A stretch of 64,000 nt of DNA, from assembly GCF_000004075.3 (NCBI RefSeq), contig NC_026659.2, forward strand, positions 30,398,272-30,462,271. Direction: 5' to 3'. The notes below the pieces were generated by a model that was given only the letters and a program-made list of their open reading frames with translations, was not told the origin of the DNA and ran no database searches. Position numbers and translations under genes: made by a program. This document shows positions 35,370 to 45,804 of the stretch, piece after piece (position 1 is the stretch's first letter; each line of letters opens with the position of its first letter). This DNA comes from Cucumis sativus (Eukaryota > Streptophyta > Magnoliopsida > Cucurbitales > Cucurbitaceae).

Positions 35370-35492
35370 GGCCCAATAATCTCATTCAAGATATTCGTTT
35401 ATATAATAATAATAATTTTATTCCATCCACAATAAATATAAAATTAACTAAAAATTCCACCTGAGAAAAAGCGAATAATCATCCTCCACGTG
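35370..35492 (+). promoter_or_regulatory. Site II and G-box/ABRE upstream of the DUF4336 gene
   Basis: GGCCCA (site II on the opposite strand) lies at 35370-35375 within the palindrome GGGCCGGCCC, and CACGTGTC (G-box/ABRE core CACGTG at 35487-35492) is 100 bases before the start codon. These elements suit a nuclear gene for a plastid protein. Binding is not shown by the sequence. Confidence 0.45.
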
Positions 35493-35591
35493 TCGAAAAA
35501 TCAACCTGGAGTTTGCCATCTTCCTCGACGAACAATCAATCTTTCAGAGTGAAAGTAAACGAAAAAAACGAACAAATTTGTTAAAAGAGAA

Positions 35592-37870
35592 ATGACAGCA
35601 GCCATTGCTGTTTCTTTTCCCAAATCCGCCATTTTATGGCAAAACCCATTCTCTCGCAAAGACCCTGTTCCCAATTTTCTTGGCCGCTCGTTTAAGGGTT
35701 TCACTAAATCGAGGACGAAACTTCATCCTCTAGGTCTAATTGTTGCTTCCTCCACTTCATCTAGTAGTAGCGATGGAAGTGTCAGTGAAAGATTCTACTT
35801 CAATTTCACTGGGTTCCCTTTTCCTCTTGGCCCCTTTCTTAATCGCCGTACTATTAGAACCGAGGTTAAACGTTTAACCATTTACCCTTTTCTCTCATTT
35901 CTTCATCTGGGTCTGTTTGATTTGATGGAGTCTATTGATGATATTGTATAATTGAAGATATGGGTATGTGGGTATATGTTATTTATTATTTTTAGCTTGT
36001 GTAGGTTTGAATTTTTTATATCTTTCGTTTGTTTTTTAGGCTGTGAAAGGTTCTATATGGCTTTTTGAGCAAGAACAAGCGTTGGGTTTCAGTAGTGTCT
36101 CAACAAACATTAGGATGACAGTCATCAAACTCAAATCTGGTGGCTTATGGGTCCATGCACCCATTGCTCCGACCAAGGAGTGTATTCAGGTTCTATTTCT
36201 ACTTCAACTCTGTTAAATTTATATTCCCTCGGTAGCCTAAGTTCTTGAGTGAATGGTTGATTTAAGATGGTATCAAAGTTAGGTCCAAAAGGTTCTATTT
36301 TCAAACTCTTGTAACGTCATTTCCTCTTTAAGATTATTGATTTGATTTCACTCGTTGATAATTGAATTCACTCATTGGTCTTCTACATATTTCAAGCTAA
36401 AGAGTGAGTGGATTATTAGATGATACAATATTAAATCAACCTTCACCAATTTACTTAAACTTTTAGGTCAATCAATGATATACCATACTCGTCGATGGTA
36501 GGATTTGCATTTACCTACAACATGTCTAGTTGAGATTCGCGTGTTTACCATTCAATAAAACAGGGAGGCAATAACATCATTTCAGCTTAAGTTTGTGGAT
36601 CGAACTACGAGACTGTATGTAAGTTGCCAAGTTTTTTCATCTTGACAGCTTCTGAAAGAGTTGGATGCTCCCGTAGAGTACATTATTTTACCAACATTTG
36701 CATATGAGCACAAGATATTTGTTGGGCCGTTTTCAAGAAAGTTCCCACGTGCTCAGATATGGGTGGCACCAAGGCAATGGAGTTGGCCATTGAACTTGCC
36801 ATTGGAATTTTTGGGGATTTTTCGGGCTAAAACATTGAAAGACGAGGATTTATCTGCTCCATGGGCCGATGAGATTGAACAGAAAGTCTTAAGCTCGCCA
36901 GAAGTTGGTACAAAAAACTGCCCACATAGTATTACGTTGAATCTCTTAGTTACTATTGAAAGCTTAACTTTCTTGTTTGTTGCAGGGATTGGACCATATG
37001 TGGAGGTTGCTTTTTATCATAAGCGATCAAGAACACTGCTGGTGACAGATGCTGTGATCTTTGTCCCTAGACAGCCGCCCGAATGCATTAGCAAAGAATC
37101 GTTATTGGCATCAGCAAAGAACGGTTTGGCAGTAAAACTATTAAGTAAGGGAAAGGAAGTCCCTGAAGAGCAAGTTGTTGACAACAAGAACAACCGTCAA
37201 AAAGGTTCGGTCCCCTGCCTTCGACACCTCAAGATTTAATTCTTAGTTTAGCTCTATCACGATAAAATCAAGATTAATTTAAGTTATGTTTGAAGAATTG
37301 GGGACTGGTTATGCAGGGTGGGAAAGAATGGTACTTCAGATATTGTTCCTTGGGCCTTCAAATCTCTTGGAACCTAAGGCTAGTTTTGCTCAAATGTCAC
37401 AGAAGCTTATTGTTTCACCCATAGTAAAGACTCTTGTCTTCAGCAAAGTTCCTGAAAAGGTAATCAACCACATATCACAAATTTTCTCCTTGAAAACCAT
37501 ATATGCAAAAGGATTATAAAAGTTCGGTAAATCTATACCTTTTAATGTCTCATACTAATTCTGCTTTCAGGTAAGGGACTGGATTGATAGAATTGTCCGA
37601 GATTGGAAGTTCAAGAGAATCATCCCTGCTCACTTTGCAGCTCCAGTAAATGCAAGTACTTCTGATTTCTTAACTGCATTCGGCTTTCTCGACGACCTTT
37701 TGGGTGAGCGCTATGTCAACCGACCTTCACTCTCCCTTCTCTTTGCATCACTCATGGGGAAGGCTGCCAGTTACTTTCCACCAGATGATATGAAGACCTT
37801 ATCATCACTTGACCAGTTCTTAGTATCGGTCGGAGCCGTGAAAAAGACCGTATCGGGCAGAAAAAGGTAG
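35592..37870 (+). CDS. Plastid DUF4336-domain protein of unknown function
   Basis: Six exons: 35592-35864, 36040-36189, 36649-36907, 36986-37204, 37317-37459 and 37571-37870; 447 residues, all phases matching. The first ~55 residues (MTAAIAVSFPKSAILWQNPF and onward) are Ser/Arg-rich, fitting a transit peptide. The DUF4336 region starts at SIWLFEQEQALGF and includes NIRMTVIKLKSGGLWVHAPI, ELDAPVEYIILPTFAYEHKI, FPRAQIWVAPRQWSWPLNLP, and VEVAFYHKRSRTLLVTDAVI. DUF4336 resembles metallo-beta-lactamase-like folds in outline, but I cannot point to an intact metal-binding H-x-H-x-D-H motif, so no enzymatic role is claimed. The C-terminal exons (ILFLGPSNLLEPKASFAQMS; AHFAAPVNASTSDFLTAFGF) are typical of the plant form. 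Intron 3 is only 78 bases and has no stop in frame. Confidence 0.9.
36268..36284 (+). mobile_element. Retrotransposon primer-binding-site fossil in DUF4336 intron 2
   Basis: TGGTATCAAAGTTAGGT differs slightly from the initiator-methionine-tRNA complement TGGTATCAGAGCTAGGT used as primer-binding site by many plant Copia elements. It sits inside a 459-base intron with no other retroelement parts recognised, so it is probably a fragment or a chance match. Confidence 0.35.
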
Positions 37871-40600
37871 CCTAGGGAAGACAATGTCTCAAAGATACCA
37901 GGTAAAGTTTAGCACACTCATATATAATTCAGTAATGTAGATTCACCAACCAATGTTCTATCTCTGACACTAAGAAGGTAATCTGTTATTTCCAATGAGA
38001 AAAAGGAAGAATATGGAAAGTGATTTGATATCCAATTAGAAGAAAATATATAGTGCACAATTCATGGTTGCATACTACTTTGCATTCTTTTATGTTTCCA
38101 AACTTCAGAGGCTAATCAACAAAACTAGTTTGCTTATGGAAGAAAGTAGAAAATTTGAATGGTTTTCTCAGGTTGACATCTAACTCTCAGATTGAAAAGT
38201 TTCTAATAGGTAATAGTTTAATACATTTTTCATCAACTCAATATTTTTGTAGAATTCACATATCTATTTAAACACAAAAACATTGTCAAAGTTTACATAT
38301 TAGTCACAAAAAATATAATATTTAAAAAATTTAAAGACCCTAAAGTACCCTAACTTTGAGTGTTTGATCTAACTTTTGTTATATCTACAAATTATTTTAC
38401 ACAATCTTTGACATTTAGGATTCAATTGCTATATTTGCATTTATTGCTAAATAGGACTAAATTGTGATCTTTCATCTCGACCGTCTTATAACATATTTTA
38501 TTAAGAAAATGATTGAGCTACGTTATAATAATTGTTTTATGAAATGAGAACCAAACAAAGAGATGTTTATTTTTTTAGTAAGTTAGAAGGTTTCCTTGGT
38601 GCCAAAGTCTAAATGGGGAAAACATCCAAGCAAGCAAGTAGAGAAAACAGATGGTCAACCTACCAACCATACAAATATTAATCAAAGAAAAATGTGGAAG
38701 ATTTTGTCACAATCAAGTTAGGTTATTGTAATTAATCACTTCCATTTTTCACCTTCTATGTAAAAATAAAATTTCAACATAGAAAGGATTTTGAATTAGT
38801 CATAATAATTGACCAATCACCATCCATACCTTTCACACAAATTGGGAGATTAAATAACTTTTATAACATTTGACCATATAATATATGGTAATGAAAGTGT
38901 ATATTCAATGTATATATTTTTCTCCCATTTTTAAATCTTATTCTATAAAGTCAATAAGACTTTCTTAGCTTACGCAATACAGTTTAATTTATGAATCTTA
39001 TTTTTTATTTAAACTCTACTATCAATTTGATTATTAAACTTTAAAACATATTTAATAAGTTTATGAATTTTTAGAGTTGTATGTTTATCATTTATATTTA
39101 AAAGGTCTTTAAAAATTCAAATTTATTTACGTTAAATAAATATTGAGTTTAATTTTATTATTTAATATATCATATAATTCAAATAATCAAATATGTCAAA
39201 CTTCACTAATTTATAGTTGAAACCCTACTAAATACTTTTTTAAACAATGGCACTTTCTTTTATATATATATATATATATAAATTTTCTTTATAGTTCTTG
39301 AATTTTAAAAAAATAGGTGTTTGAATTTTTAGTTTTTAAATAAAATATTTTCTTTTTGTGGTAGATGTATTTAATGTCTAAATTTAAAAAAGTACTATTT
39401 TAGCATCTAACTTTTGAAGAGTAACCTTAGAAACCTCCGATATTTTTTTATATAATTATATGACAATTTGAAACAATAACAATAAATTAGAGTAGAAAGG
39501 TTGATTTTCAAAACTTAAAAATGAAATGCAACTAAAAATGTATTGATTGAAAATCCTAATTTTAGTTTTGTGAAGGGTGTGATTTGGAAATTTGGAAGGA
39601 TATGTATATTGTATCCAACATTGGGAATAAGGAAGATTGCACTTGACCAATTAATTTGATCATCCAAAAGTGTGAGCTCTTTAATTTCCTTTTTCTTTGT
39701 GAAAGGTGGGATGGCAACAAACAATCTAATCTAACCCATATGCATCTTTTCAAAATAATTTAAAAGAAAAAAACAATAAAAAGTTATGGGACACCAAAGT
39801 TGTTCCCTCATTATCATTATTTTCTTGCGGTTGAAAAAAAAACATTGGGAGAGAATATATATATGAAATAAAATGGACTTTATTTATTGTTGTGTACTTA
39901 GAAATTTGAAAGTAACAACTTGGTTTTCCCCCTTTTAGATGATAGAGTTACAAATTTAATAACTACAAGTTAGGTCTAACTATATTGTTAAATACATTGA
40001 ATTTGAAGCTAACAAAACTTAAATGATATTAATGTATTTTTAATTCACTAGACTTATTAAGCAATTTTCTTAGACTTGGTTATTTATTTCTAATACAAGA
40101 ATTCTCAAACTCTTATGTTAATTATTGAATTATGATATTGTGACATAAATAAGAAGCCAAAACTTGGCGGGAAAGGTAATTTCTCTTATAAGAAAGCAAA
40201 ATTAATGTGAAGATGGATTTCTTTGGGAAATTGAGGAAATACCATCTATGGAAGATTGGAAATTAAAGTTTGAACAAAACCCGTTTTTGTTTTCTATGAA
40301 ATATTATTAATTTTGAATGGATTCGGTTTCATGGGTTCCTCAAAATCAGAGCAGGTTCCTTTTTTTCTCCCCCACTGCAACCGATTCCTTTTGGAGGGAC
40401 CCTTTTCTCTGGCTGAGAGCTATTTCTCCCCCTTTGTTTTTAACTTACATTCTGTGTGTAACCAACGCGGAGATGAATAAGAAAAGCCTACCGAACGGGG
40501 AAGAAATAGTAGTACACAGTTGCTTGCACGATCTCCAAAGCGATTCGAAACCGACTTTTTTGTTCTTCATTAAACAATTAAAGGAATTCCCAAGACACGC
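37871..40600. other. Gene-free AT-rich interval
   Basis: Starts with the 3' UTR of the DUF4336 gene. The remainder to about 40.3 kb is AT-rich with an AT microsatellite at 39260-39281. No gene supported; overlapping minus-strand frames at 39456-39753 are AT-rich noise. An open frame 40317-40610 (97 codons) lies just ahead of the presumptive first exon of the next gene and may be fortuitous. Confidence 0.55.
39260..39281. repeat. AT microsatellite
   Basis: About 22 bases of TA repeats in gene-free DNA. Confidence 0.75.
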
Positions 40601-40833
40601 TCGACTCTAAAAGACTGGACCCTTTTTTTTTTTTTTTTTTAATTCTTTCCTCCCATTGCTTCCATTTTCAGCGCCGTATTCAATTCATTCATTCGTTTCT
40701 TCCTCTTGGGTTTCCCTTTTCTATGCTTCCTGGTGATTTCAAGACAAGGGTTTTCGTTTTTCTTGCCTAATAACGAAGGCCCATTTCATTCGATTCTAAG
40801 TTGTGCCTCTCTGACGCGGTTTTTTTTTATTCG

Positions 40834-42098
40834 GTAAGTAAATAATGGATCATTTTTTTATTTGTTTCTGAAATGGGGTTGTGATTTTTTTTTCCTGTTC
40901 GGTTTCCGAATCATCGATATGCTGGTTTGTCTGAAAATATGCCCTTTGGGTGTTTGGTTAATGGCCATCTCGTGTTTTCTTCCTGTTTTGTGACGTTGAT
41001 TGCTATGATTATTGACCATTTTAATATGGGGCTCACATCCTTGGGTCGAGCGTCGAGTGCTTTAGTTTCCTTTCTGCCTTAATGACCGAGATGGGTTCAA
41101 TTGATAGAAAAGGGGAATGTCATTGGACTTGATCTGGGTTGTGCTCTGTTTTTCAGTTTAAGATTAATGTATTGGAATTGGAAGGGATTGGTAATGTCTC
41201 CAATTATTATGGGTTGATTTTGTCAGGTTCTATCTTGTTTCTTCTCAAACTTTTGAGTTTGTCCAAGCATTAGTGATGTTTGTCCTGTGCGCGAGCTTGT
41301 CTGTTTCTAGCATTTCCTGTTCACTCTATGGCAGAATTCCAGGGACAAGACAACCTTTGTCTTCTTTCTTGTGATTTCATACTGACATTTGTATTTACGT
41401 CTTACAATTATTTTGCTTCCTATGTTGGATGTTTTACAAACGTGAAAGGGCGTTTCTTGTTCATTGTTCATGAAGCTTGTGGGGAATAAACTGATTCTTT
41501 TTCAGAAGGATCATTTTCATCTATGGATTCGTTTTCTTCCTTGGATGTAAATTGTTGCATTTAATTTTATATTTGTCGTGTTTTTCTGTCTTTCCATTTA
41601 TGTTATTGATGTTTTAAAGGGTGATATAAATGCTGATTAATATAACGTCTTTGTTTTGTTTTCTAGTTTTTATTTTGTAAGAACGCATGGGGTTAACCTT
41701 GATGAGAAAGTACTTATTGTATGAGTTCTTGTACTTATATATATGTCTCTTGGAGTTATTTTGAGCACTCAATTTCTATTTTTGAGCAAAAGTGTATCCT
41801 TTTTTATGATGGTAGTTGGTAGTCGTTGGAGACTTGTGTAGCCCTTTTTTTTTTCTTTTTTCCTGCTTGATATATTTATTTGTTTCTCATATGATACCTC
41901 TAGTTGTTGATGCTAACCAGTTTCAATATTGGTTGCTCGAGACTGAGATTCTTGGGGAAATTTTTTTGGACCACTGAAACCATCGTTATGATTAGATCTT
42001 GTTTGGTTTCTACTATTCATCTTGCCTTCAAATTGATCCACGTCAAGAACTTTCTATTAAGCCTGTTAAGTTATTAGTGTGCTATTGTTTTTATTCAG
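40834..42098 (+). other. Leader (5' UTR) intron of the calmodulin-binding-domain gene
   Basis: A consensus donor (TTCG then GTAAGT) at 40834 and acceptor (TTTTTATTCAG) ending at 42098 bound a T-rich stretch typical of plant introns. The acceptor lies 18 bases before the start codon at 42117. Upstream, GC-richer pyrimidine-rich sequence at roughly 40.64-40.83 kb fits a non-coding first exon. Large leader introns in plants often boost expression. Confidence 0.6.
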
Positions 42099-42116
42099 GT
42101 GCTGTGTGAAATTCTG

Positions 42117-44180
42117 ATGGCTGAGAAGGGTGATGTGCCGGTGACTCTTGAAACGATTGGTACTCCTGGTACTTATCCGAGAAGAAGCTCTATGGGATGT
42201 ACAAGTTATTCAAATAGTGTAGAAAAGCTTGTGCCTAATTATCTAAGAGCATCTACTGGTTCCTGTCATGATTTTTGCAAATATGGAAGAAATCACGGTT
42301 TCGAAACTAAGTCAAGACTACCATTGCGCAAAATTTTGGGGAGAAAATCACTCGGCGGTGGAATTTCTGTCGATGGTATTGTACTTCCTGAGAGAAAGAA
42401 CACAACTTCAACTTGGGCCAGTGCTGATTTTTCATCAACCTCCAGATTATCTGAAACCAAGTCAAGACTACCACTGCCCAAAAATGTGGCCAGAAAATCA
42501 CTTGATGGTGGAAAATCGGTAGATAGTGTGATACTTCCTGAAAGAAAGAAAACAACTTCGACTTGGTCATCGACTTCCAGGTTATCTGAAACCAAGTCAA
42601 GGCAATCAATGACCAAAAATGGGGCAAGAAAATCACTTGAGGGTGGAAGTTCAGTAGATTGTGTGGTATTTTCTGAGAGAAAGAACACAACTTCAACAAC
42701 ACGGGCCAAGTCTGAGCTTTCATCCACTTCCAGATTACATGAAGTTGATTCAACTACCTTCTCGAAGCCTAAATTGCCAGTAGAATCTCCTATCTTCCCA
42801 ACTCCAGTGCAGAGAGAAATTCCAAATAAAAGGAAGAAGAAATTGCTGTCTAGTCCGAAGCAGAGAGAAGTTCTCAATGAGAGGAAGAAGAAATTGCTGC
42901 CCAGTCCGAAGCAGAGAGAAGTTCTCAATGAGAGGAAGAAGAAATTGTTGGTTGAGCCGAGAACTTTGCCTACTTCAAGGTCAAGTACGAAAAATTCCCT
43001 AAAGAACTTGAAGCCTGAAGCGTTCACAGCTACTAGAAGGCAAGAAGATTCTGTGGTTCAAGTTTTTGCAAAAGCCAAAGGTAGAGAGTTACCTGAAAAG
43101 TCTGATAAAATTTTGAAACCAAAGTCTATCAAGGTAAAGCCATTGAGATCTGCAGGGTCTTTGGACAACTCAAGAAAGAAAAGTTATTCGAAAATGGGCA
43201 AATGTTTGGAGACATCAAAAGGAGCTGCAAAGAAAGTGGTGGCAGCGTCAACAGGTTCATATTCCTCGAACTCTATCCATGGAGCTGCAAACTTAACCGC
43301 AAGAAAGCATGTTGGTAACTTGAAAGGTGTCCCACTTAAAAATCGTAACATGATCAAAAAATCTGAACGTGGACAAGTCCAAAGTGAAGAGGTCCAAGAG
43401 AAAACCTTCCAGAGTGAAGAGGTCCAAGAGGAAACCTTCCAGAGTGAAGAGGTCCAAGAGAAAACCTTACAGAGTAAAGAGATCCAAGAGAAAACCTTGT
43501 ATGTCATTAAGATAGAAAATGAGAAAATACCCCAGCAACCTGATCAAGATGAAACTAATGACAACATGGAAGCAGTGTCATCATTGCCACCTGAATCGCT
43601 CTCACCACCAATATCCCCAGCTCTTTTGCCAAATGTAGAAGATCAAGATGTATCTGAATACACAGAAAGTGAAGCAGAGAATGACTTTTACTATGAAGGA
43701 GATGAAATTGGAAGCAGTGAACCAGAAGATAATATAACTTCAAGTGAAGGTAGTGAAAATGGCAGATCTCGAAATCATGGGATTTTGCCATCTAAAGAAA
43801 AGGATCCTCGATCTACAAAACTAAGTTTCAGGAGGGGAAGAGTTATTGACATCCATTCTGAGAGTAATAGTCCGAGAAGGCTTAAATTTAGGCGTGGAAG
43901 GCTGTTGGGGGAGAATCAAAAGGCTGGAGATGGCCTTAGGAAGAACTTCAAGAGAGGAAAAGAAGTTGACAGTGAAACCAATACCACAGCTCAAGAAACT
44001 GTTGTTTTGAGGCACCAAGATGTGCAAGGGAAAAAAGATGCGCAGGGCTTGTTCAACAATGTTATTGAAGAAACCGCAAGTAAACTCGTGGAAACTCGAA
44101 AGAGCAAGGTTAAGGCCTTGGTTGGTGCATTTGAAACTGTGATCTCCCTGCAAGATGGAAAACCTTCTCTCGAGTCTTGA
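42117..44180 (+). CDS. Plant calmodulin-binding-domain protein (PF07839 type)
   Basis: A 687-residue protein in one coding exon after a leader intron. The ATG at 42117 begins MAEKGDVPVTLE; an upstream in-frame GTG at the splice acceptor is not a start. Residues 1-62 include the plant motif NYLRASTGSCHDFCKYG. The middle is highly basic and repetitive: three ~45-50-residue units (63-205) with SRLSETKSRLPLPKN-type cores, three 17-residue units QREVLNERKKKLLPSPK (231-281), and four 10-residue units QSEEVQEKTF (422-461). An acidic stretch (about 520-555) precedes the C-terminal domain with FRRGR repeats and NNVIEETASKLVETRKSKVK leading into ALVGAFETVISLQ (up to 679). This C-terminal pattern is the plant calmodulin-binding domain. 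Probably a calcium/calmodulin-responsive, cytoskeletal or nuclear scaffold; precise role unknown. Confidence 0.88.
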   Translation: MAEKGDVPVTLETIGTPGTYPRRSSMGCTSYSNSVEKLVPNYLRASTGSCHDFCKYGRNHGFETKSRLPLRKILGRKSLGGGISVDGIVLPERKNTTSTWASADFSSTSRLSETKSRLPLPKNVARKSLDGGKSVDSVILPERKKTTSTWSSTSRLSETKSRQSMTKNGARKSLEGGSSVDCVVFSERKNTTSTTRAKSELSSTSRLHEVDSTTFSKPKLPVESPIFPTPVQREIPNKRKKKLLSSPKQREVLNERKKKLLPSPKQREVLNERKKKLLVEPRTLPTSRSSTKNSLKNLKPEAFTATRRQEDSVVQVFAKAKGRELPEKSDKILKPKSIKVKPLRSAGSLDNSRKKSYSKMGKCLETSKGAAKKVVAASTGSYSSNSIHGAANLTARKHVGNLKGVPLKNRNMIKKSERGQVQSEEVQEKTFQSEEVQEETFQSEEVQEKTLQSKEIQEKTLYVIKIENEKIPQQPDQDETNDNMEAVSSLPPESLSPPISPALLPNVEDQDVSEYTESEAENDFYYEGDEIGSSEPEDNITSSEGSENGRSRNHGILPSKEKDPRSTKLSFRRGRVIDIHSESNSPRRLKFRRGRLLGENQKAGDGLRKNFKRGKEVDSETNTTAQETVVLRHQDVQGKKDAQGLFNNVIEETASKLVETRKSKVKALVGAFETVISLQDGKPSLES
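42303..42731 (+). repeat. Coding triplication of a ~50-residue unit
   Basis: Copies start at about 42303, 42453 and 42588, encoding units that begin ETKSR and include ARKSLnGG-SVD and ERKnTTST. The copies differ by substitutions and short indels (50, 45 and ~48 residues). Internal duplication in a disordered basic region. Confidence 0.75.
42807..42959 (+). repeat. Coding tandem repeat of a 17-residue unit
   Basis: Three units around QREVLNERKKKLLPSPK. The second and third are nearly identical at the DNA level, indicating recent expansion; the first is more diverged. Confidence 0.8.
43380..43499 (+). repeat. Coding 30-base minisatellite (four units)
   Basis: Four head-to-tail 30-base units encode QSEEVQEKTF-like decapeptides, an acidic Gln/Glu-rich repeat. 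High DNA identity suggests ongoing copy-number variation without frame change. Confidence 0.85.
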
Positions 44181-45804
44181 CATTGTCAATTATGACTGAG
44201 AAGTTGAGCTTGACTTAAGTATCTAACTGATCTGCATAGAGTGGTAGGAAATAAAGCTCAGGTTGAAAAAGACTACATGAACTTGGCCAGCTGAGACTGC
44301 AGTAGCCATAGAAATAGATTGCTGTTTTTATTGATAGGAAGGTTTCTGTACACAGTTAGATAGTGTTTGATTTTGTTTATCTTTTTCTGGGTAATCTTCT
44401 GCTCCTTAATAACCACTCGTTTATACTGAATTGGCATTATTGATTTGTGAGTTGCACATAAAATAAGGGTAGGCTCATGACTTCATGTATTTTTTATTGA
44501 CAGTTATCTGCCAACTTTGCATCTTTTAATTGTAAGTCGTGACTTTCTTTGGTTGTGAAGGATTGACACCTTTTTTTCATTCATTGTGTAGTTGCTTAAT
44601 CCCCTATAGTGGAAGGTTTCAGCATCTCAAGCAATCCTTGTTGAATAAGATTAAAAAGAAAAAATCCCATGTACTTCCTCAAATCCATGGCCATGGAATC
44701 AACATCTAGATATATATTTGGTTTAATAAATAACTAGCATAAGGTAGAAAACCTCAATAATATTACACACTTCTTTTTTCTCAAGAAAGAGCAGTGAGAT
44801 TGGTTGCTTCAAATTTTTGTGCTGATGGCGTAAAGTAGTTTTTTGTAACCCCAAGAATTAATTAGAAAAAACCTTCCTATGATAAAATTAGAGTTAACTT
44901 AAGCAAATTGTTGAAAGGGAAAATTTATGGTAAACTCAATTTGAAATTTGGAAGCTTACTAGATTGGAAAATATCTAAACATTGGAAGAGGTGTGAAGCA
45001 ACATATTTCATAATTAAATACCAATTCAATTATAAGATTAGTACAAATTTGAAAACATTCAAACTTAATTTAAAATTGGAAATTTCAAGACCTAAGATTT
45101 TATTTATTTATTTGAGACAGGGCTCGCCAGGTTAAGTGTGGTAAAAATGAATTTTTTGTAACCTCATCATATCATAATTTTTATTTTATTTTATATTTTG
45201 TTCTAAAATGCAAATAACTTCAATATTTTTTGCTTAAAAGTTATAGGTTTTTCCTATTAGTATTCATTCAAGCATACAAGAAAGAAAATCAAAGAAATAT
45301 TATCATTCCTTGTTTGGGAAACGTATCATGAAGTTGGGGTCTGGGCCCAAATGGTGATACAGTTTGAAGAAGAAGAAGAAAGGTAAACAACTAACTGCAA
45401 CTTCAAGTATATAAAGCTTTCACCACAAACATTTGAGATAGCAGAAGAGTTACACAAAATCAATCTAAACAACAAATGAAGCTAACAATGGACGTTGAAA
45501 AGGCAACAACCTTTCATAATAGATCACCAGACATTCATTCAACTGCCATGAATCTGATCTAACAACTGGCTTTTGTCGATAAATATCCCATCGTCTTCGC
45601 CATCTTTGCTACCTCTGTCTGTTTCTTTTTTCTTTTTTCTTTTTTTTTTCTTTTACTTTTACTACTGTGAAAACAATAACACAAGCTCCAGAAAAAGCTT
45701 CTTCAACTGATTCCAAGCTGTTATTGGCATCAGAACTTTGAAAAGGAAAAATTTGCTATCTTTATGCACTCAAAAATGGCGTCGAGAACTTCCACAAGTT
45801 CCGT
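44181..45804. other. Convergent 3' regions of the calmodulin-binding-domain gene and MUB
   Basis: Holds the 3' UTRs of the two converging genes: the first few hundred bases, and roughly 45.5-45.8 kb. A small frame at 44908-45135 has no recognisable content. Nothing else supported. Confidence 0.55.
44250..44255 (+). terminator. AATAAA polyadenylation-signal candidate
   Basis: AATAAA lies 70 bases after the stop codon of the calmodulin-binding-domain gene, in a T-rich 3' region. Plant signals are loose, so the actual site may be elsewhere. Confidence 0.35.

Larger units (their letters stand above)
28747..35591. other. Gene-free AT-rich interval with LTR-like sequence and small tandem repeats
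   Basis: Left end is the CNGC2 leader and promoter; right end is the DUF4336 promoter. Between them I see an LTR-like segment (about 32.5-33.3 kb) with a 55-base triplicated unit, a 27-base duplication at 30161-30214, short direct repeats at 34503-34579 and 34826-34900, and a T homopolymer at 33692-33713. The largest open frame (30636-31100, 154 codons) is Asn/Lys/Phe-rich, crosses low-complexity DNA and matches nothing I know. Confidence 0.6.

Noticed and set aside
40317-40610. 97-codon frame before the calmodulin-binding-domain gene
   Set aside because: No recognisable product; probably promoter or leader sequence, not a separate gene.
42293-43027. 244-codon minus-strand frame inside the calmodulin-binding-domain gene
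   Set aside because: Antisense shadow of a repetitive coding exon; Phe/Leu/Ser-rich translation mirrors Lys/Glu codons on the real strand.
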